NCBI RefSeq assembly: GCF_015711645.1
Contig: NZ_JABTEX010000003.1
Span: forward strand, 434,001-498,000
From: Planomonospora sp. ID82291
GTDB taxonomy: Bacteria > Actinomycetota > Actinomycetes > Streptosporangiales > Streptosporangiaceae
Length of the DNA stretch: 64,000 nt
Direction: 5' to 3'
In this document: positions 25,535 to 38,119 of the stretch, piece after piece
How the letters are laid out: every line of letters begins with the position of its first letter
Position numbering within the stretch: the first letter of the stretch is position 1
Made by a program: the position numbers and the translations under genes
The notes under the pieces: model-generated
Seen by the model: only the letters and a program-made list of their open reading frames with translations
Database searches by the model: none
Told to the model about the DNA's origin: nothing

Positions 25535-25602
25535 GTGACAGGCCGCGGCTCCGGATGCGCGGCCCTCCGTGACAGGCCGCGGCTCCGGATGCGCGGCCCT
25601 CC
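25535..25602 (+). terminator. tandemly duplicated terminator after flagellin
   Basis: Two exact 34-nt copies (25535-25568 and 25569-25602) follow the flagellin stop. Each holds the hairpin GGCCGCG-N10-CGCGGCC. Duplicate terminators fit a very strongly transcribed gene such as flagellin. Confidence 0.7.
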
Positions 25603-25700
25603 GCTCCCTTCGGCGTGGCCTCGCTCCGGGTGAGCCCGGCGACGCAGGCCGCCAGGTTGCGCAGGGTCTGCTCGTCGTCACGCGGCGGCGTCCGCGCCGC

Positions 25701-26708
25701 TCAGCGGCCGGCGTCCAGCAGGGAGCGGCAGTACGGCCGCTGGAACGGCTCGTAGTGCGCGCACGGGTCCGGCTGGTGCATCCACCGCGGTCCGGGGCCC
25801 GGAGCCGGCCGGAACGGAGGCCGGCGGTCGCGCTCCCGCCGGGCCGCGGGCCGCTCCGGGCCGCCGCGGCTCCCGGCGCGCGGCGCGGCCTCGGTTCTGC
25901 GCGGCGTGCTCTTTCGCGGCGTGCTCTTTCTCGGCGCGGCCTTTCGCGGCGCGGCCTTTCGCGGCGCGGTTCCGGCCGAGCCGCTCCCACCGCCCGCCCC
26001 GGCGGTGCCGGCGACCGGTCCCGCCGGGCCGCCGGCCCCCGTCGAACGGCCGGTCCCCGCCGGCGGGCGGACGCCGATCCGCGGCGGCACTCCCGCGGAC
26101 CAGGCGCGGCGGTCGCCGCGGTGGCCTTCACCGGACGTCGCCGGGTCCTCCCCCCGGTCGTCGGACGCGCTGCGCCGATCGGCCGGAGCCCGCCTCGGGA
26201 TCGCGGACCGGGGCGGGATCGCGGACCGGGGCGCCGGCCGCGCGTGCTCCCCGGGTGCGCGGGGCGGCGGGGACACCTTCCGGGCGGCTTCGGCGGCGGC
26301 CCCCGTCGCGGCGGACGGCTCGGGACGGCTCCACGTGGACGACCACCCGCCGAGGGCGGCCGCGACGGCGAACACGCCGATCAGCGCGGGCAGGACGAGG
26401 CGGCCGCGGTGGAGCCGCCTCCGGGCCCCGGCGGGCCCATGCCCGGGTTCCGGTACGGCCTGCGGCGTGGCGGGCCGGAAGAGAGGAGGCAGGACCCGTT
26501 CCCCGGGCGGGTCCGCACGGCCCCCGGCCCCCGGCACCGGGATCGCGGCGGACGCGGTGACGGCCCGCTGCGGAGCCGTCGGCGGCCCGGTGTCCGGGCC
26601 GGCGGGCGGCCCGCCGTCCGGGCCGTGGGGGTCGTCCACCCCGGCATGAGAGGCGGGACCGTACGGCATGCGGCCGCGTCGTGCCGCGGTGGCGGGGTCG
26701 TCCTGCAC
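25701..26708 (-). CDS. hypothetical single-pass membrane protein with Pro/Arg linker
   Basis: A 335-residue protein I do not recognise by name. The first 95 residues are Pro/Gly-rich and cytoplasmic. One membrane helix follows at about 100-122 (LVLPALIGVFAVAAALGGW). Then come about 180 low-complexity residues, including PRKAAPRKSTPRK repeats. The final 28 residues are different: compact, with two Cys and many aromatics (WMHQPDPCAHYEPF, QRPYCRSLL), which looks like a conserved extracellular tail. The layout suggests a cell-surface protein with a spacer through the wall. It is convergent with fliC and separated from it by the duplicated terminator. Confidence 0.55.
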   Translation of the reverse strand: MQDDPATAARRGRMPYGPASHAGVDDPHGPDGGPPAGPDTGPPTAPQRAVTASAAIPVPGAGGRADPPGERVLPPLFRPATPQAVPEPGHGPAGARRRLHRGRLVLPALIGVFAVAAALGGWSSTWSRPEPSAATGAAAEAARKVSPPPRAPGEHARPAPRSAIPPRSAIPRRAPADRRSASDDRGEDPATSGEGHRGDRRAWSAGVPPRIGVRPPAGTGRSTGAGGPAGPVAGTAGAGGGSGSAGTAPRKAAPRKAAPRKSTPRKSTPRRTEAAPRAGSRGGPERPAARRERDRRPPFRPAPGPGPRWMHQPDPCAHYEPFQRPYCRSLLDAGR

Positions 26709-26937
26709 GTCACCTCCGGTGATCCAGTTTCCCGGGAATCGCAGAGCGTGAACATTCTGTCACGGAAAGTCCTCGCAGGGTCGGCGGCTTCGCCGGATAC
26801 GGCCATGCGGGCCTGCGCGGCCGCCGCCCAGGGCGGACGGGGTCCCGGATCCCCCCGATGTCCGGGCGCGGCGGCCGTGCACGCCGGGTGCCCGGCACGC
26901 ACTGTCCGGATCACTCTCCAGAGGACACTATGAACAG

Positions 26938-27696
26938 ATGAAGGTCCGTCATCTCAACTGCGGGACCATGACCCCGCCGGCCGCGCCGCGCATGGTCGCC
27001 CACTGCCTGCTCCTGGAGACCGCGCACGGCCTGGTACTGGTCGACACCGGTTTCGCCCTCGGCGAGGACCGCCTGGAGGCGACTTTCCTGCGCACGGCCC
27101 GGCCCTCCCTCGACCCCGCCGAGTCCGCCGTACGGCAGATCCGGGACCTGGGCCTCGACCCCGGCGACGTGCGCCACATCGTGCTCACCCACCTGGACCC
27201 CGACCACGCCGGCGGGCTGCGGGACTTCCCGCACGCCCGCGTCCACGTGCACGCCGCCGAACTGGCCGCGGCCACCCGCCCCGGCGGCGGCGCGGCCCAG
27301 CGGCGCCGCTACCTGCCCGCCCAGTGGGCGCACGGCCCCGACTGGGCCCTCTACGACGACGCGGGAGAGGAGCTGTACGGCCTGCGGGCCCGCCCCCTGG
27401 ACGGGGTGGAGGGCGTGGCGCTGGTCCCGCTGGCCGGGCACAGCCGGGGCCACTCCGGCGTGGCCGTGGACACCGGGGACGGCTGGCTGCTGCACGCCGG
27501 CGACGCCTACTGGTTCCACGGGGAGCTCTCCGCGCCGCCGCACTGCCCGCTGACGCTGCGCCTCGCCCAGCGGCTCATCGCCGTCGACCACGCCCAGCGG
27601 ATGGCCAACCTGGTCCGGCTGCGGGAACTACCGGAACGGGTCCGGGTCTTCAGCGCCCACGACGCCGCCGAACTGGCCCGCTGCACCACGGGCTGA
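26938..27696 (+). CDS. metallo-beta-lactamase-fold hydrolase
   Basis: A 252-residue protein of the MBL superfamily, closest in layout to AHL-lactonase-like members. The metal motif reads T-H85-L-D87-P-D89-H90-AGG, so the second His of the usual HxHxDH is Asp. A later His lies in GHSRGHSG and an Asp in LLHAGDAYW. With the changed ligand the metal site may differ. The protein starts at an ATG after GAGGACACTATGAACAG. No signal peptide. Substrate unknown; lactone, thioester or phosphoester hydrolysis are all possible. Confidence 0.8.
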   Translation: MKVRHLNCGTMTPPAAPRMVAHCLLLETAHGLVLVDTGFALGEDRLEATFLRTARPSLDPAESAVRQIRDLGLDPGDVRHIVLTHLDPDHAGGLRDFPHARVHVHAAELAAATRPGGGAAQRRRYLPAQWAHGPDWALYDDAGEELYGLRARPLDGVEGVALVPLAGHSRGHSGVAVDTGDGWLLHAGDAYWFHGELSAPPHCPLTLRLAQRLIAVDHAQRMANLVRLRELPERVRVFSAHDAAELARCTTG

Positions 27697-27735
27697 CCGG
27701 CCGTACCGGACGGCGCGGAGGCGTGCTCCGCCGCC

Positions 27736-27749
27736 GGCCGGGGAGCGCG

Positions 27750-27753
<4 letters not shown>
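27736..27753 (+). mobile_element. candidate solo right-end remnant of an IS605-like element
   Basis: GGCCGGGGAGCGCGTCAA is identical to the last 18 bases of TnpB element 1 (4233-4250), and the match runs two bases further into the flank. It touches the stop codon of cobN just as element 1 touches the stop of the yciO-like gene. The hairpin is incomplete (its TTCA loop is missing) and no tnpB is attached. Chance similarity in GC-rich DNA is not fully excluded. Confidence 0.4.
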
Positions 27754-31484
<3,731 letters not shown>

Positions 31485-31580
31485 GCGGCACGCCCCTCGG
31501 GACGGGGGCACGGCGAAGGGCGCACGGGAACTCTTCCTCCCTCGGGGTCCTCGCCCCGGGTCGTCGGCGGACGCGACGGC

Positions 31581-31720
31581 CGGAGTCTCCTGGCTCCCGG
31601 ATCGACGCTCCCCCCGGCCTTCCCGTCCGCATGCGGACAGTGGCCCGGTTGGGGGTCGCTCCCCGGTCACAGTGGCGGGACCGCGCCGGATTCACACCGG
31701 CTTCCTCCCTTTGCCTTCGC
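31581..31720 (-). promoter_or_regulatory. cobalamin riboswitch upstream of cobN
   Basis: Reading the minus strand from about 31720: GGAAGCCGGTGTGAATCCGG, GCGGTCCCGCCACTGTGACC and GGGAAGGCCGG, then the B12 box AGCCAGGAGACT (31595 down to 31584). These are the conserved parts of the AdoCbl riboswitch in the usual order. The 97 bases to the cobN GTG hold a CGGGGcgaggaCCCCG hairpin and a GAGGGG ribosome site, so control is probably at translation start. High B12 should lower cobN expression. Confidence 0.92.
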
Positions 31721-31780
31721 TTGACCATGAGGGTACGGCAGTCCGGCCGTCCGGAGGAACCCGGCGTTACCATCCTCGGC

Positions 31781-33520
31781 GTGACCGTTCCCGACTTCTC
31801 CGGATCTCCCCGTGTGTCCGGCTCCTCCGGCGTCCGCGGCGGGCCGGGGCTCCGCCGTCCCGCACCCGCGCCCGCCGCGCCCGGATCCCCCGGGGCGCCC
31901 CGGTCCCCCGCCGGACCCGGCCCGACGGGACGGTCCCGGCCCGACGGGTGTCCCGGGGCGCTGCAGACGCACGCCGCCGCCGACGGCGGGCTGGCGCGGA
32001 TCCGCGTTCCGGGCGGACGCCTGGCCTCCGCCCGGCTGCGCGCGCTGGCCCGGGCCGCCGCCGAGTGCGGCACGGGGGTCATCGAGCTGACCTCCCGGGC
32101 GAACGTCCAGGTCCGCGGGCTGGGCGAAGAGTCCGGTTTCGCGGCGCGGATGGCGGAGGCGGGCCTGCTGCCCTCGCCGTCCCACGAGCGGGTCCGCAAC
32201 ATCCTGGCCTCCCCGCTGAGCGGCTGCGACGGCCGCGGGCTGCTCGACGCGGGCCCGCTCGTCGCCGACTTGGACCGGGAGCTGTGCGCCCGCCCGGAGC
32301 TGGCCGCCCTGCCCGGCCGCTTCCTGTTCGCCGTCGACGACGGCCGGGGCGACGTCGCCGGGCTCGGCGCCGACGCGGGCATCCTGCCACTCGGCCCCGA
32401 TCGGGCCGCGGTCCTCGTCGCGGGAACCGACAGCGGCCTGCGCGTCGCGGTGTCCGAAGCGGTTCCCGCGCTGCTCGCGGTGGCTGGGGCGTTCCTGGCG
32501 GAGCTCGCGGACGCGCCGGCCACCGCCTGGCGGATCGGGGAGCTGCCCGGCGGTCCCGGCCGGGTCGCGGCACGCCTCCGCACCGAGGCGACCGGTTCGG
32601 CGGTCGCCTCGGCGGGCGCTTCCGCGGGCACCCCGGCGGGCGCTTCCGCGGGCACCCCGGCGCAGACCCCGACGCAGACCCCGTCCGGCACCCCGGCGGA
32701 GACCCCGGTGCGCACCCCGGCGCAGACCCCGCCGGGGACCCCGGCGGACGCCGCGGCGCCCCCCGTGACGGACGCCGGGTCCGGCGAGCCGGTGGTGCCG
32801 CACCCGTCCGCACGCGGGCCGGTGGGCGTCATCGAGCCGGTCCACGGGCACGGGGACCGGGAGGGATACGGGCACGGGGACCGGGAGGGATACGGGCACG
32901 GGGACCGGGAGGGATACGGGCACGGGGACCGGGAGGGATACGGGCACGGGGACCGGGAGGGATACGGGCACGGGGACCGGGAGGGATACGGGCACGGGGA
33001 CCTCGGCGACCGGGTGGCCCTCGGCGTCGCGGTACCGCTGGGGCGGCTGACCTCGGCGCAGGCGGAACTGCTCGCCGGACTGGCCGCCGAGGTACGGCTC
33101 ACGCCGTGGCGGGGGGTGGTCGTTCCCGGTCTGACCCGCGGCGAGGCGGCGGAGGCGGCCGTCCGGCTGGCCGACGCCGGGCTGGTCACGGACCCGGACT
33201 CGCCGTGGACCGGGGTGAGCGCCTGCACCGGCCGGCCGGGCTGCGCCAAGTCCCTCTCCGACGTCCAGGCCGACGCGGCCTCCGTCGTCGGCCTCGCCGA
33301 GGAGAACGCCGCCTCGCGTTCGATGAGATCGCCCCGCACCGGTACGCTCCCCGTGCACTGGGCGGGCTGCGAGCGCCGCTGCGGCCGTCCGGCCGGGCGG
33401 GTCGTGGACGTGGTCGCGATCGGCGACGGCTACCGGGTGGACGCGGACGGCCTCAGCCTGGCCTGTGCGGACATCGGACAGACCGCGGCCGCGGTGGCGG
33501 CCGCCAGAGGGGAAACGTGA
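31781..33520 (+). CDS. cobG: precorrin-3B synthase CobG with repeat insertion
   Basis: A 579-residue nitrite/sulfite-reductase-like protein. The C-terminal half has the sirohaem/[4Fe-4S] cysteines C482-x5-C488 and C530-x3-C534 (ACTGRPGC and WAGCERRC). The N-terminal half has the ferredoxin-like [17 protein letters not shown] and [11 protein letters not shown]. CobG uses oxygen to convert precorrin-3A to precorrin-3B in the aerobic B12 route. The family is usually about 400 residues; here about 140 low-complexity residues (about 267-408) separate the halves, with Thr/Pro/Ala runs and six GHGDREGY repeats. The GTG at 31781 is the likely start. Its stop overlaps the cobH start (GTGA). Confidence 0.88.
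   Translation: MTVPDFSGSPRVSGSSGVRGGPGLRRPAPAPAAPGSPGAPRSPAGPGPTGRSRPDGCPGALQTHAAADGGLARIRVPGGRLASARLRALARAAAECGTGVIELTSRANVQVRGLGEESGFAARMAEAGLLPSPSHERVRNILASPLSGCDGRGLLDAGPLVADLDRELCARPELAALPGRFLFAVDDGRGDVAGLGADAGILPLGPDRAAVLVAGTDSGLRVAVSEAVPALLAVAGAFLAELADAPATAWRIGELPGGPGRVAARLRTEATGSAVASAGASAGTPAGASAGTPAQTPTQTPSGTPAETPVRTPAQTPPGTPADAAAPPVTDAGSGEPVVPHPSARGPVGVIEPVHGHGDREGYGHGDREGYGHGDREGYGHGDREGYGHGDREGYGHGDREGYGHGDLGDRVALGVAVPLGRLTSAQAELLAGLAAEVRLTPWRGVVVPGLTRGEAAEAAVRLADAGLVTDPDSPWTGVSACTGRPGCAKSLSDVQADAASVVGLAEENAASRSMRSPRTGTLPVHWAGCERRCGRPAGRVVDVVAIGDGYRVDADGLSLACADIGQTAAAVAAARGET
32846..32989 (+). repeat. six exact 24-nt repeats inside cobG
   Basis: Six identical copies of a 24-nt unit, each coding for GHGDREGY, lie in the inter-domain insertion of CobG; a seventh partial copy follows. 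Identity of all copies suggests recent expansion. The unit keeps the frame. Confidence 0.95.
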
Positions 33521-34143
33521 TCGACTACGTCCGCGACGGCGCGGAGATCTACCGCCGTTCCTTCGCCACCATCCGCGCCGAGGCCGAGCTGGGCGGGCTG
33601 CCCGGCGACGTCGCCCAGGTGGCGGTCCGTATGATCCACGCCTGCGGCATGGTGGACCTGGTCGCCGACCTCGGCTGGTCCCCCGGTGTCGTGGCCTCGG
33701 CGCGGACCGCGCTGCGCGCCGGGGCCCCGGTGCTGTGCGACGCGATGATGGTCGCCTCCGGGGTGACCCGCCGCCGTCTCCCGGCCGGCAACGACGTCGT
33801 CTGCACCCTCGGCGACCCCCGGGTGCCGGAGCTCGCCGAACGCCTGGGCACCACCCGCAGCGCCGCCGCGCTGGAGCTCTGGCGCGACCGGCTGGAGGGC
33901 TCCGTGGTCGCGGTGGGCAACGCGCCCACCGCGCTGTTCCGGCTGCTGGAGCTGGTCGAGGAGGGGGCCGGCCGACCGGCCGCCGTCCTCGGCCTCCCGG
34001 TCGGCTTCATCGGCGCGGCCGAGTCCAAGCAGGCCCTCGCCGAGCATCCGGCGGGCCTGCCGTACCTGGTCGTGCACGGCCGCAGGGGCGGCAGCGCGAT
34101 GGCCGCCGCCGCCGTCAACGCGATCGCCAGCGAGCAGGAGTGA
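33517..34143 (+). CDS. cobH: precorrin-8X methylmutase
   Basis: A 208-residue CobH/CbiC protein: [12 protein letters not shown] at the start, the active-site region [11 protein letters not shown] with its catalytic His, [15 protein letters not shown], and [14 protein letters not shown] and [13 protein letters not shown] near the end. It moves the C11 methyl group to C12, turning precorrin-8X into hydrogenobyrinate. The GTG start overlaps the cobG stop, and AGAGGGG upstream is the ribosome site, so the genes are coupled. The next gene starts at the stop of this one. Confidence 0.95.
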   Translation: MIDYVRDGAEIYRRSFATIRAEAELGGLPGDVAQVAVRMIHACGMVDLVADLGWSPGVVASARTALRAGAPVLCDAMMVASGVTRRRLPAGNDVVCTLGDPRVPELAERLGTTRSAAALELWRDRLEGSVVAVGNAPTALFRLLELVEEGAGRPAAVLGLPVGFIGAAESKQALAEHPAGLPYLVVHGRRGGSAMAAAAVNAIASEQE

Positions 34144-34148
34144 CCACC

Positions 34149-35906
34149 GTGACCGACGATCCGACCGGCCCGACCAGCCCGACCGCGGGACACGACAAGC
34201 GTGACGGGTGCACCGGAGAAGACGGGCACGGCACGGGACGGCTCTGGGGGGTGGGGCTGGGGCCGGGCGATCCCGAGCTGGTGACCGTCAAGGCCGCCCG
34301 CCTCCTCGGCGCGGCGGACGTGATCGCCTACCACAGCGCCCGGCACGGCCGGAGCATCGCCCGCTCGGTCGCCGCGCCGTACCTGCGGGAGGGGCAGATC
34401 GAGGAGGCGCTCATCTACCCGCTCACCACGGAGACGACCGACCATCCGGGCGGTTACCAGGGGGCGATCGACGACTTCTACGCCGCGTGCGCGCTCCGGC
34501 TGGCCGCGCACCTGGACGCCGGGCGCGACGTGGTGGTGCTGTGCGAGGGCGACCCGCTCTTCTACGGCTCCTACATGCACATGCACAAGCGCCTGGCGCA
34601 CCGCTACCCCACCGAGGTCGTCCCGGGCGTCACCTCGGTGAGCGGGGCCGCGGCGGTCCTCGGCCGGCCGCTGGTGGAGCGCGACGAGACGCTGACGGTG
34701 CTGCCCGGCACCCTGCCCGCCGAGGTGCTGGCCGAGCGGCTCGCCTCCGCCGACTCCGCCGCGGTGCTCAAGCTGGGCCGGACGTTCACCAAGGTCCGCG
34801 ACGCGCTGGAGAAGGCGGGCCGCCTGCAGGAGGCCTGGTACGTGGAGCGCGCCACCACCGGCGGGCAGCGCCTGGCCCCGCTGGCGGAGGTCGACCCGGA
34901 CAGCGTGCCGTACTTCTCGCTGGCCCTGATCCCCAGCCCGGTGAACGCCGGGCCGGTCCCGTCCGCGGATCCGGCCCATGCCGCGCAGCCCGCCGCCGGC
35001 GTCGGGACCGGCCCCGCGGACGGGACCGAGCAGGCCGGATCCGCGGCGGGGACCGGCCCGGCCGGCGAGATCCGCGGGATCGGCGGGGTCGGCGAGGTCG
35101 GCGAGGTCGGCGAGGTCGGCGGGGTCGGCGGGGTCGGCGGGGTCGGCGGGGTCGGCGGGGTCGGCGAGGTCACGGTCGTCGGCCTCGGCCCGGCGGGACG
35201 GCCGTGGCTGACGCCGGAGGCGCAGGAGGCGCTGGCCGCCGCCGACGAGCTCGTCGGGTACGGTCCCTACCTGGACCGGGTCCCGCCCAACCCGCGCCAG
35301 CGCCGGCACGCCACCGACAACCGGGTGGAGGCCGAGCGGGCCGCGCACGCGCTGGAGCTGGCCAGGGCCGGGTCCCGGGTGGCCGTCGTCTCCTCCGGTG
35401 ACCCGGGGGTGTTCGCGATGGCGAGCGCGGTGCTGGAGGTGGCCTGCGAGCCGCGCTTCTCCGGCGTGCCGGTGCGGGTGCTGCCAGGCCTGACCGCGGC
35501 GCACGCGGTCGCGAGCCGGGCGGGGGCGCCGCTGGGGCACGACTACTGCGTGCTGTCGCTGTCGGACCTGCTCAAGCCGTGGGAGGTGGTGGCGGAGCGG
35601 ATCAGCGCGGCGGCGCGGGCGGACCTGGTGCTGGCGATCTACAACCCCGCGTCCAGGAGCCGGACCTGGCAGGTGGCCGCGGCCCGCGACCTGCTGCTGG
35701 AGCACCGCGCGCCGCAGACGCCGGTGGTCGTCGGCCGGGACGTCGGCGGGGCGCACGAGCGCGTGACGATGACCACCCTGGCCGAGCTGGACCCGGCGGC
35801 GGTGGACATGCGCTGCCTGCTGCTGGTCGGGTCCTCGACGACGCGGGTGGCCGACCGCGGCGACGGCCGCCGGGTGGTCTTCACCCCCCGCCGCTACCCG
35901 GCATGA
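34149..35906 (+). CDS. cobIJ: CobI-CobJ fusion: precorrin-2 C20- and precorrin-3B C17-methyltransferase
   Basis: A 585-residue fusion of two class III methyltransferases. CobI spans about 25-265 (LWGVGLGPGDPELVTVKAARLL, VLCEGDPLFYGSYMHM, PGVTSVSGAAAVLGRPL). CobJ spans about 340-580 (VTVVGLGPAGRPWLTPEA, VSSGDPGVFAMAS, DYCVLSLSDLLKPWE, LAIYNPASRSR). Each has its own SAM site. The two enzymes act before and after CobG. The linker is a low-complexity stretch with GVGEVGEV and GGVGGVGG repeats. The GTG at 34149 has AGGAG at eight bases; a GTG at 34140 overlapping the cobH stop is an alternative. Confidence 0.93.
   Translation: MTDDPTGPTSPTAGHDKRDGCTGEDGHGTGRLWGVGLGPGDPELVTVKAARLLGAADVIAYHSARHGRSIARSVAAPYLREGQIEEALIYPLTTETTDHPGGYQGAIDDFYAACALRLAAHLDAGRDVVVLCEGDPLFYGSYMHMHKRLAHRYPTEVVPGVTSVSGAAAVLGRPLVERDETLTVLPGTLPAEVLAERLASADSAAVLKLGRTFTKVRDALEKAGRLQEAWYVERATTGGQRLAPLAEVDPDSVPYFSLALIPSPVNAGPVPSADPAHAAQPAAGVGTGPADGTEQAGSAAGTGPAGEIRGIGGVGEVGEVGEVGGVGGVGGVGGVGGVGEVTVVGLGPAGRPWLTPEAQEALAAADELVGYGPYLDRVPPNPRQRRHATDNRVEAERAAHALELARAGSRVAVVSSGDPGVFAMASAVLEVACEPRFSGVPVRVLPGLTAAHAVASRAGAPLGHDYCVLSLSDLLKPWEVVAERISAAARADLVLAIYNPASRSRTWQVAAARDLLLEHRAPQTPVVVGRDVGGAHERVTMTTLAELDPAAVDMRCLLLVGSSTTRVADRGDGRRVVFTPRRYPA
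35088..35166 (+). repeat. 9-nt repeat array in the CobI-CobJ linker
   Basis: About nine tandem copies of GTCGGCGAG or GTCGGCGGG code for alternating Val-Gly-Glu/Gly between the two enzyme domains. It is a flexible linker and likely to vary in length. Confidence 0.85.
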
Positions 35907-35943
35907 CGTGCCCCTCAGGAGCACGGCGGGGCCGTCCCGCCCC

Positions 35944-35985
<42 letters not shown>

Positions 35986-36013
35986 CGACCGTCCCACGCG
36001 GCCGTCCCCGGTC

Positions 36014-36766
36014 CTACCCTGCGGCGCCGGAGACCGTCTCCAGCCAGGCGACCGCCTCCTCGACGGTCGGCACCGCGGGCACGCCGCCGGGGGCGGGCGG
36101 GCGCCGCACGACCACGACCGGCAGGCCCAGCTCGCGGGCGGCGTGCAGCTTGGCGGTGGTCATCTCGCCGCCGCTGTCCTTGGTGACCAGCACGTCGATC
36201 CGGTGCCCGCGCATCAGGGCGAGCTCGCCCTCGCGGGTGAAGGGACCCCGGCTGAGCAGCACCTCCGTCCGGCGCGGCAGCGGCGGCTCGGGCGGGTCCA
36301 CCGAGCGGGCCAGGAACCACAGCCCGTCCAGGTCCGCGAAGACCGGCAGGCTCCGGCGGCCGGTGGTGAGGAAGACCCGCTCCCCCAGCGCGGGCAGCAG
36401 CCCGGCCGCGGCCTCCAGCGACGGCACCGGACGCCAGTCGTCGCCGGGCCCGGCCTGCCAGCCGGGCCGGCGCAGGATCAGCAGCGGGAGCCCGGTACGG
36501 CGGGCCGCCTCGACCGCCGAGGCGGTCATCCGGGCGGCGAACGGGTGCGTGGCGTCCACCACGGCACCGATCCGGCGCTCCGCCAGCCAGGCGGCGAGCC
36601 CGTCGGGACCGCCGAACCCGCCCTCGTGCACCTCCCCCACCGGCAGCTTCGGGTCGCGCACCCGGCCGGCCAGCGAGGACACCACGTGCGTCCCGGGCCG
36701 TCCGGCGAGCGCGGCGGCCAGCCTCCTCGCCTCGTCGGTGCCGCCCAGCACCAGGACGTTCAGCAC
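36014..36766 (-). CDS. cobK: precorrin-6A reductase
   Basis: A 250-residue CobK/CbiJ protein. The nucleotide-binding N-terminus VLVLGGTDEARRLAAAL, the VDATHPFAARMTASAVEA block and VTKDSGGEMTTAKLHAARE are family hallmarks. It reduces precorrin-6A with NADPH to precorrin-6B. It lies on the opposite strand to cobIJ and diverges from cbiD with 116 bp between the chosen starts. Confidence 0.95.
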   Translation of the reverse strand: MLNVLVLGGTDEARRLAAALAGRPGTHVVSSLAGRVRDPKLPVGEVHEGGFGGPDGLAAWLAERRIGAVVDATHPFAARMTASAVEAARRTGLPLLILRRPGWQAGPGDDWRPVPSLEAAAGLLPALGERVFLTTGRRSLPVFADLDGLWFLARSVDPPEPPLPRRTEVLLSRGPFTREGELALMRGHRIDVLVTKDSGGEMTTAKLHAARELGLPVVVVRRPPAPGGVPAVPTVEEAVAWLETVSGAAG

Positions 36767-36882
36767 CCCGTCCCCCCTCTCCCCCCGCGGAGCGTCCGCG
36801 GTCTCCGGCGCCGGGGCGCCGGGGTCGTCCTCCCCCGCGCGTGCCCGATCACCGGGACACCGTACCGGCCGGAGGACGGGCG

Positions 36883-37956
36883 GTGAGCGCGCCCCTGCGC
36901 CACGGCTGGACCACCGGCGCGTGCGCGACGGCGGCGACCGCCGCCGCCTACACGGCGCTGCTGACCGGCGAGTTCCCCGATCCGGTGGAGATCGTCCTGC
37001 CGAAGGGCCGCCGCCCGGCCTTCGCCCTGGCGCGCGAGTCCCTCACCGCGGGCGCGGCGACGGCCTCGGTCGTCAAGGACGCGGGCGACGACCCCGACGT
37101 GACGCACGGCGCGCTGATCTCGGCGACCGTGCGGCACGGCGCCCCGGGCGGCGGCGTGGTGTTCGCCGCCGGTCCCGGCGTCGGCACGGTCACCAAGCCG
37201 GGCCTGCCGCTGGAGGTGGGCGAACCGGCGATCAACCCGGTCCCCCGGCGGATGATGCGCGAGCACGTCGCCGAGGTGGCCGCCCGCTGCGGCGGAACCG
37301 GGGACGTGGTCGTGGAGATCTCCGTGGAGCGCGGCGAGGAGCTGGCCCGCCGGACCTGGAACCCCCGCCTGGGCATCCTGGGCGGGCTGTCCATCCTCGG
37401 CACCACCGGCGTCGTCGTGCCGTACTCGTGCTCGGCGTGGATCGACAGCATCCGGCGCGGGATCGACGTGGCCCGCGCGGCCGGTCACGCGCACGTCGCC
37501 GGGTGCACCGGCAGCACCTCCGAGCGGGTGGCCGCCGAGCTGTACGGCCTGCCGGAGGAGGCGCTGCTGGACATGGGCGACTTCGCCGGAGCGGTGCTGA
37601 AGTACCTGCGGCGGCATCCCGTGCCCCGCCTGACGATCGCCGGGGGGATCGGCAAGCTCTCCAAGCTCGCCGACGGCCACCTCGACCTGCACTCCGGCCG
37701 CTCCCAGGTCAACCCGGGCCTGCTCGCCGAGCTGGTCCGCGCGGCGGGCGGGGACGACGCCCTGGCCGGGCGGGTCCTGGCGGCCAACACCGCCCTGCAC
37801 GCCCTGCGCCTGTGCCAGGAGGCGGGCCTGCCCCTGGGCGACCTGGTCGCCGGACGGGCCCGTACGACCGCCGCGGGCGTGCTGCGCGGAGCGCCGGTGG
37901 AGGTGGACGTGGTGGTCATCGACCGCGCGGGGGCGGTCGTCGGCCGCGCCGGGTGA
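36883..37956 (+). CDS. cbiD: cobalt-precorrin-5B (C1)-methyltransferase CbiD
   Basis: A 357-residue CbiD. It starts LRHGWTTGACATAATAAAYT, which is the conserved family N-terminus, and contains AINPVPRRMM, LGILGGLSILGTTGVV (read as GIxGGLSILGTTG) and LSKLADGHLDLHS. It methylates C1 during ring contraction. The aerobic route usually uses CobF for this step, but no cobF is in the cluster while CobG is, so CbiD may replace it. The GTG at 36883 follows GGAGGAC at five bases; a GTG at 36841 is possible but less likely. Confidence 0.93.
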   Translation: MSAPLRHGWTTGACATAATAAAYTALLTGEFPDPVEIVLPKGRRPAFALARESLTAGAATASVVKDAGDDPDVTHGALISATVRHGAPGGGVVFAAGPGVGTVTKPGLPLEVGEPAINPVPRRMMREHVAEVAARCGGTGDVVVEISVERGEELARRTWNPRLGILGGLSILGTTGVVVPYSCSAWIDSIRRGIDVARAAGHAHVAGCTGSTSERVAAELYGLPEEALLDMGDFAGAVLKYLRRHPVPRLTIAGGIGKLSKLADGHLDLHSGRSQVNPGLLAELVRAAGGDDALAGRVLAANTALHALRLCQEAGLPLGDLVAGRARTTAAGVLRGAPVEVDVVVIDRAGAVVGRAG

Positions 37957-38048
37957 CCGCCGCCCCCGCCGCCCTCCGCGTCCGGTCCCGCCCGCCCCTC
38001 GGCGCCCCTCACCGCCCCTCAGCGCCCTTCATCGCCCCTCGGATTCCC

Positions 38049-38075
38049 TTGACCGCGCGTTCTTCCTGCCGATCG
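38049..38075 (+). promoter_or_regulatory. candidate motility-type (sigma-28/FliA/WhiG-like) promoter of MCP gene
   Basis: TTGA (38049-38052), 15 bases, then GCCGATCG (38068-38075). The family consensus is TAAA-N15-GCCGATAA, so the -10 core GCCGAT and spacing are right, while the -35 matches two of four. It lies 44 bp before the chemoreceptor start. Confidence 0.4.
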
Positions 38076-38119
38076 GACGGATACCGCCGGCCGGCGGATT
38101 CGAGCAGGGAGGTCCTTGC

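Noticed and set aside
32846-32989. CRISPR-like array in cobG
   Set aside because: Units are contiguous with no spacers and are in frame with CobG; no cas genes are present.
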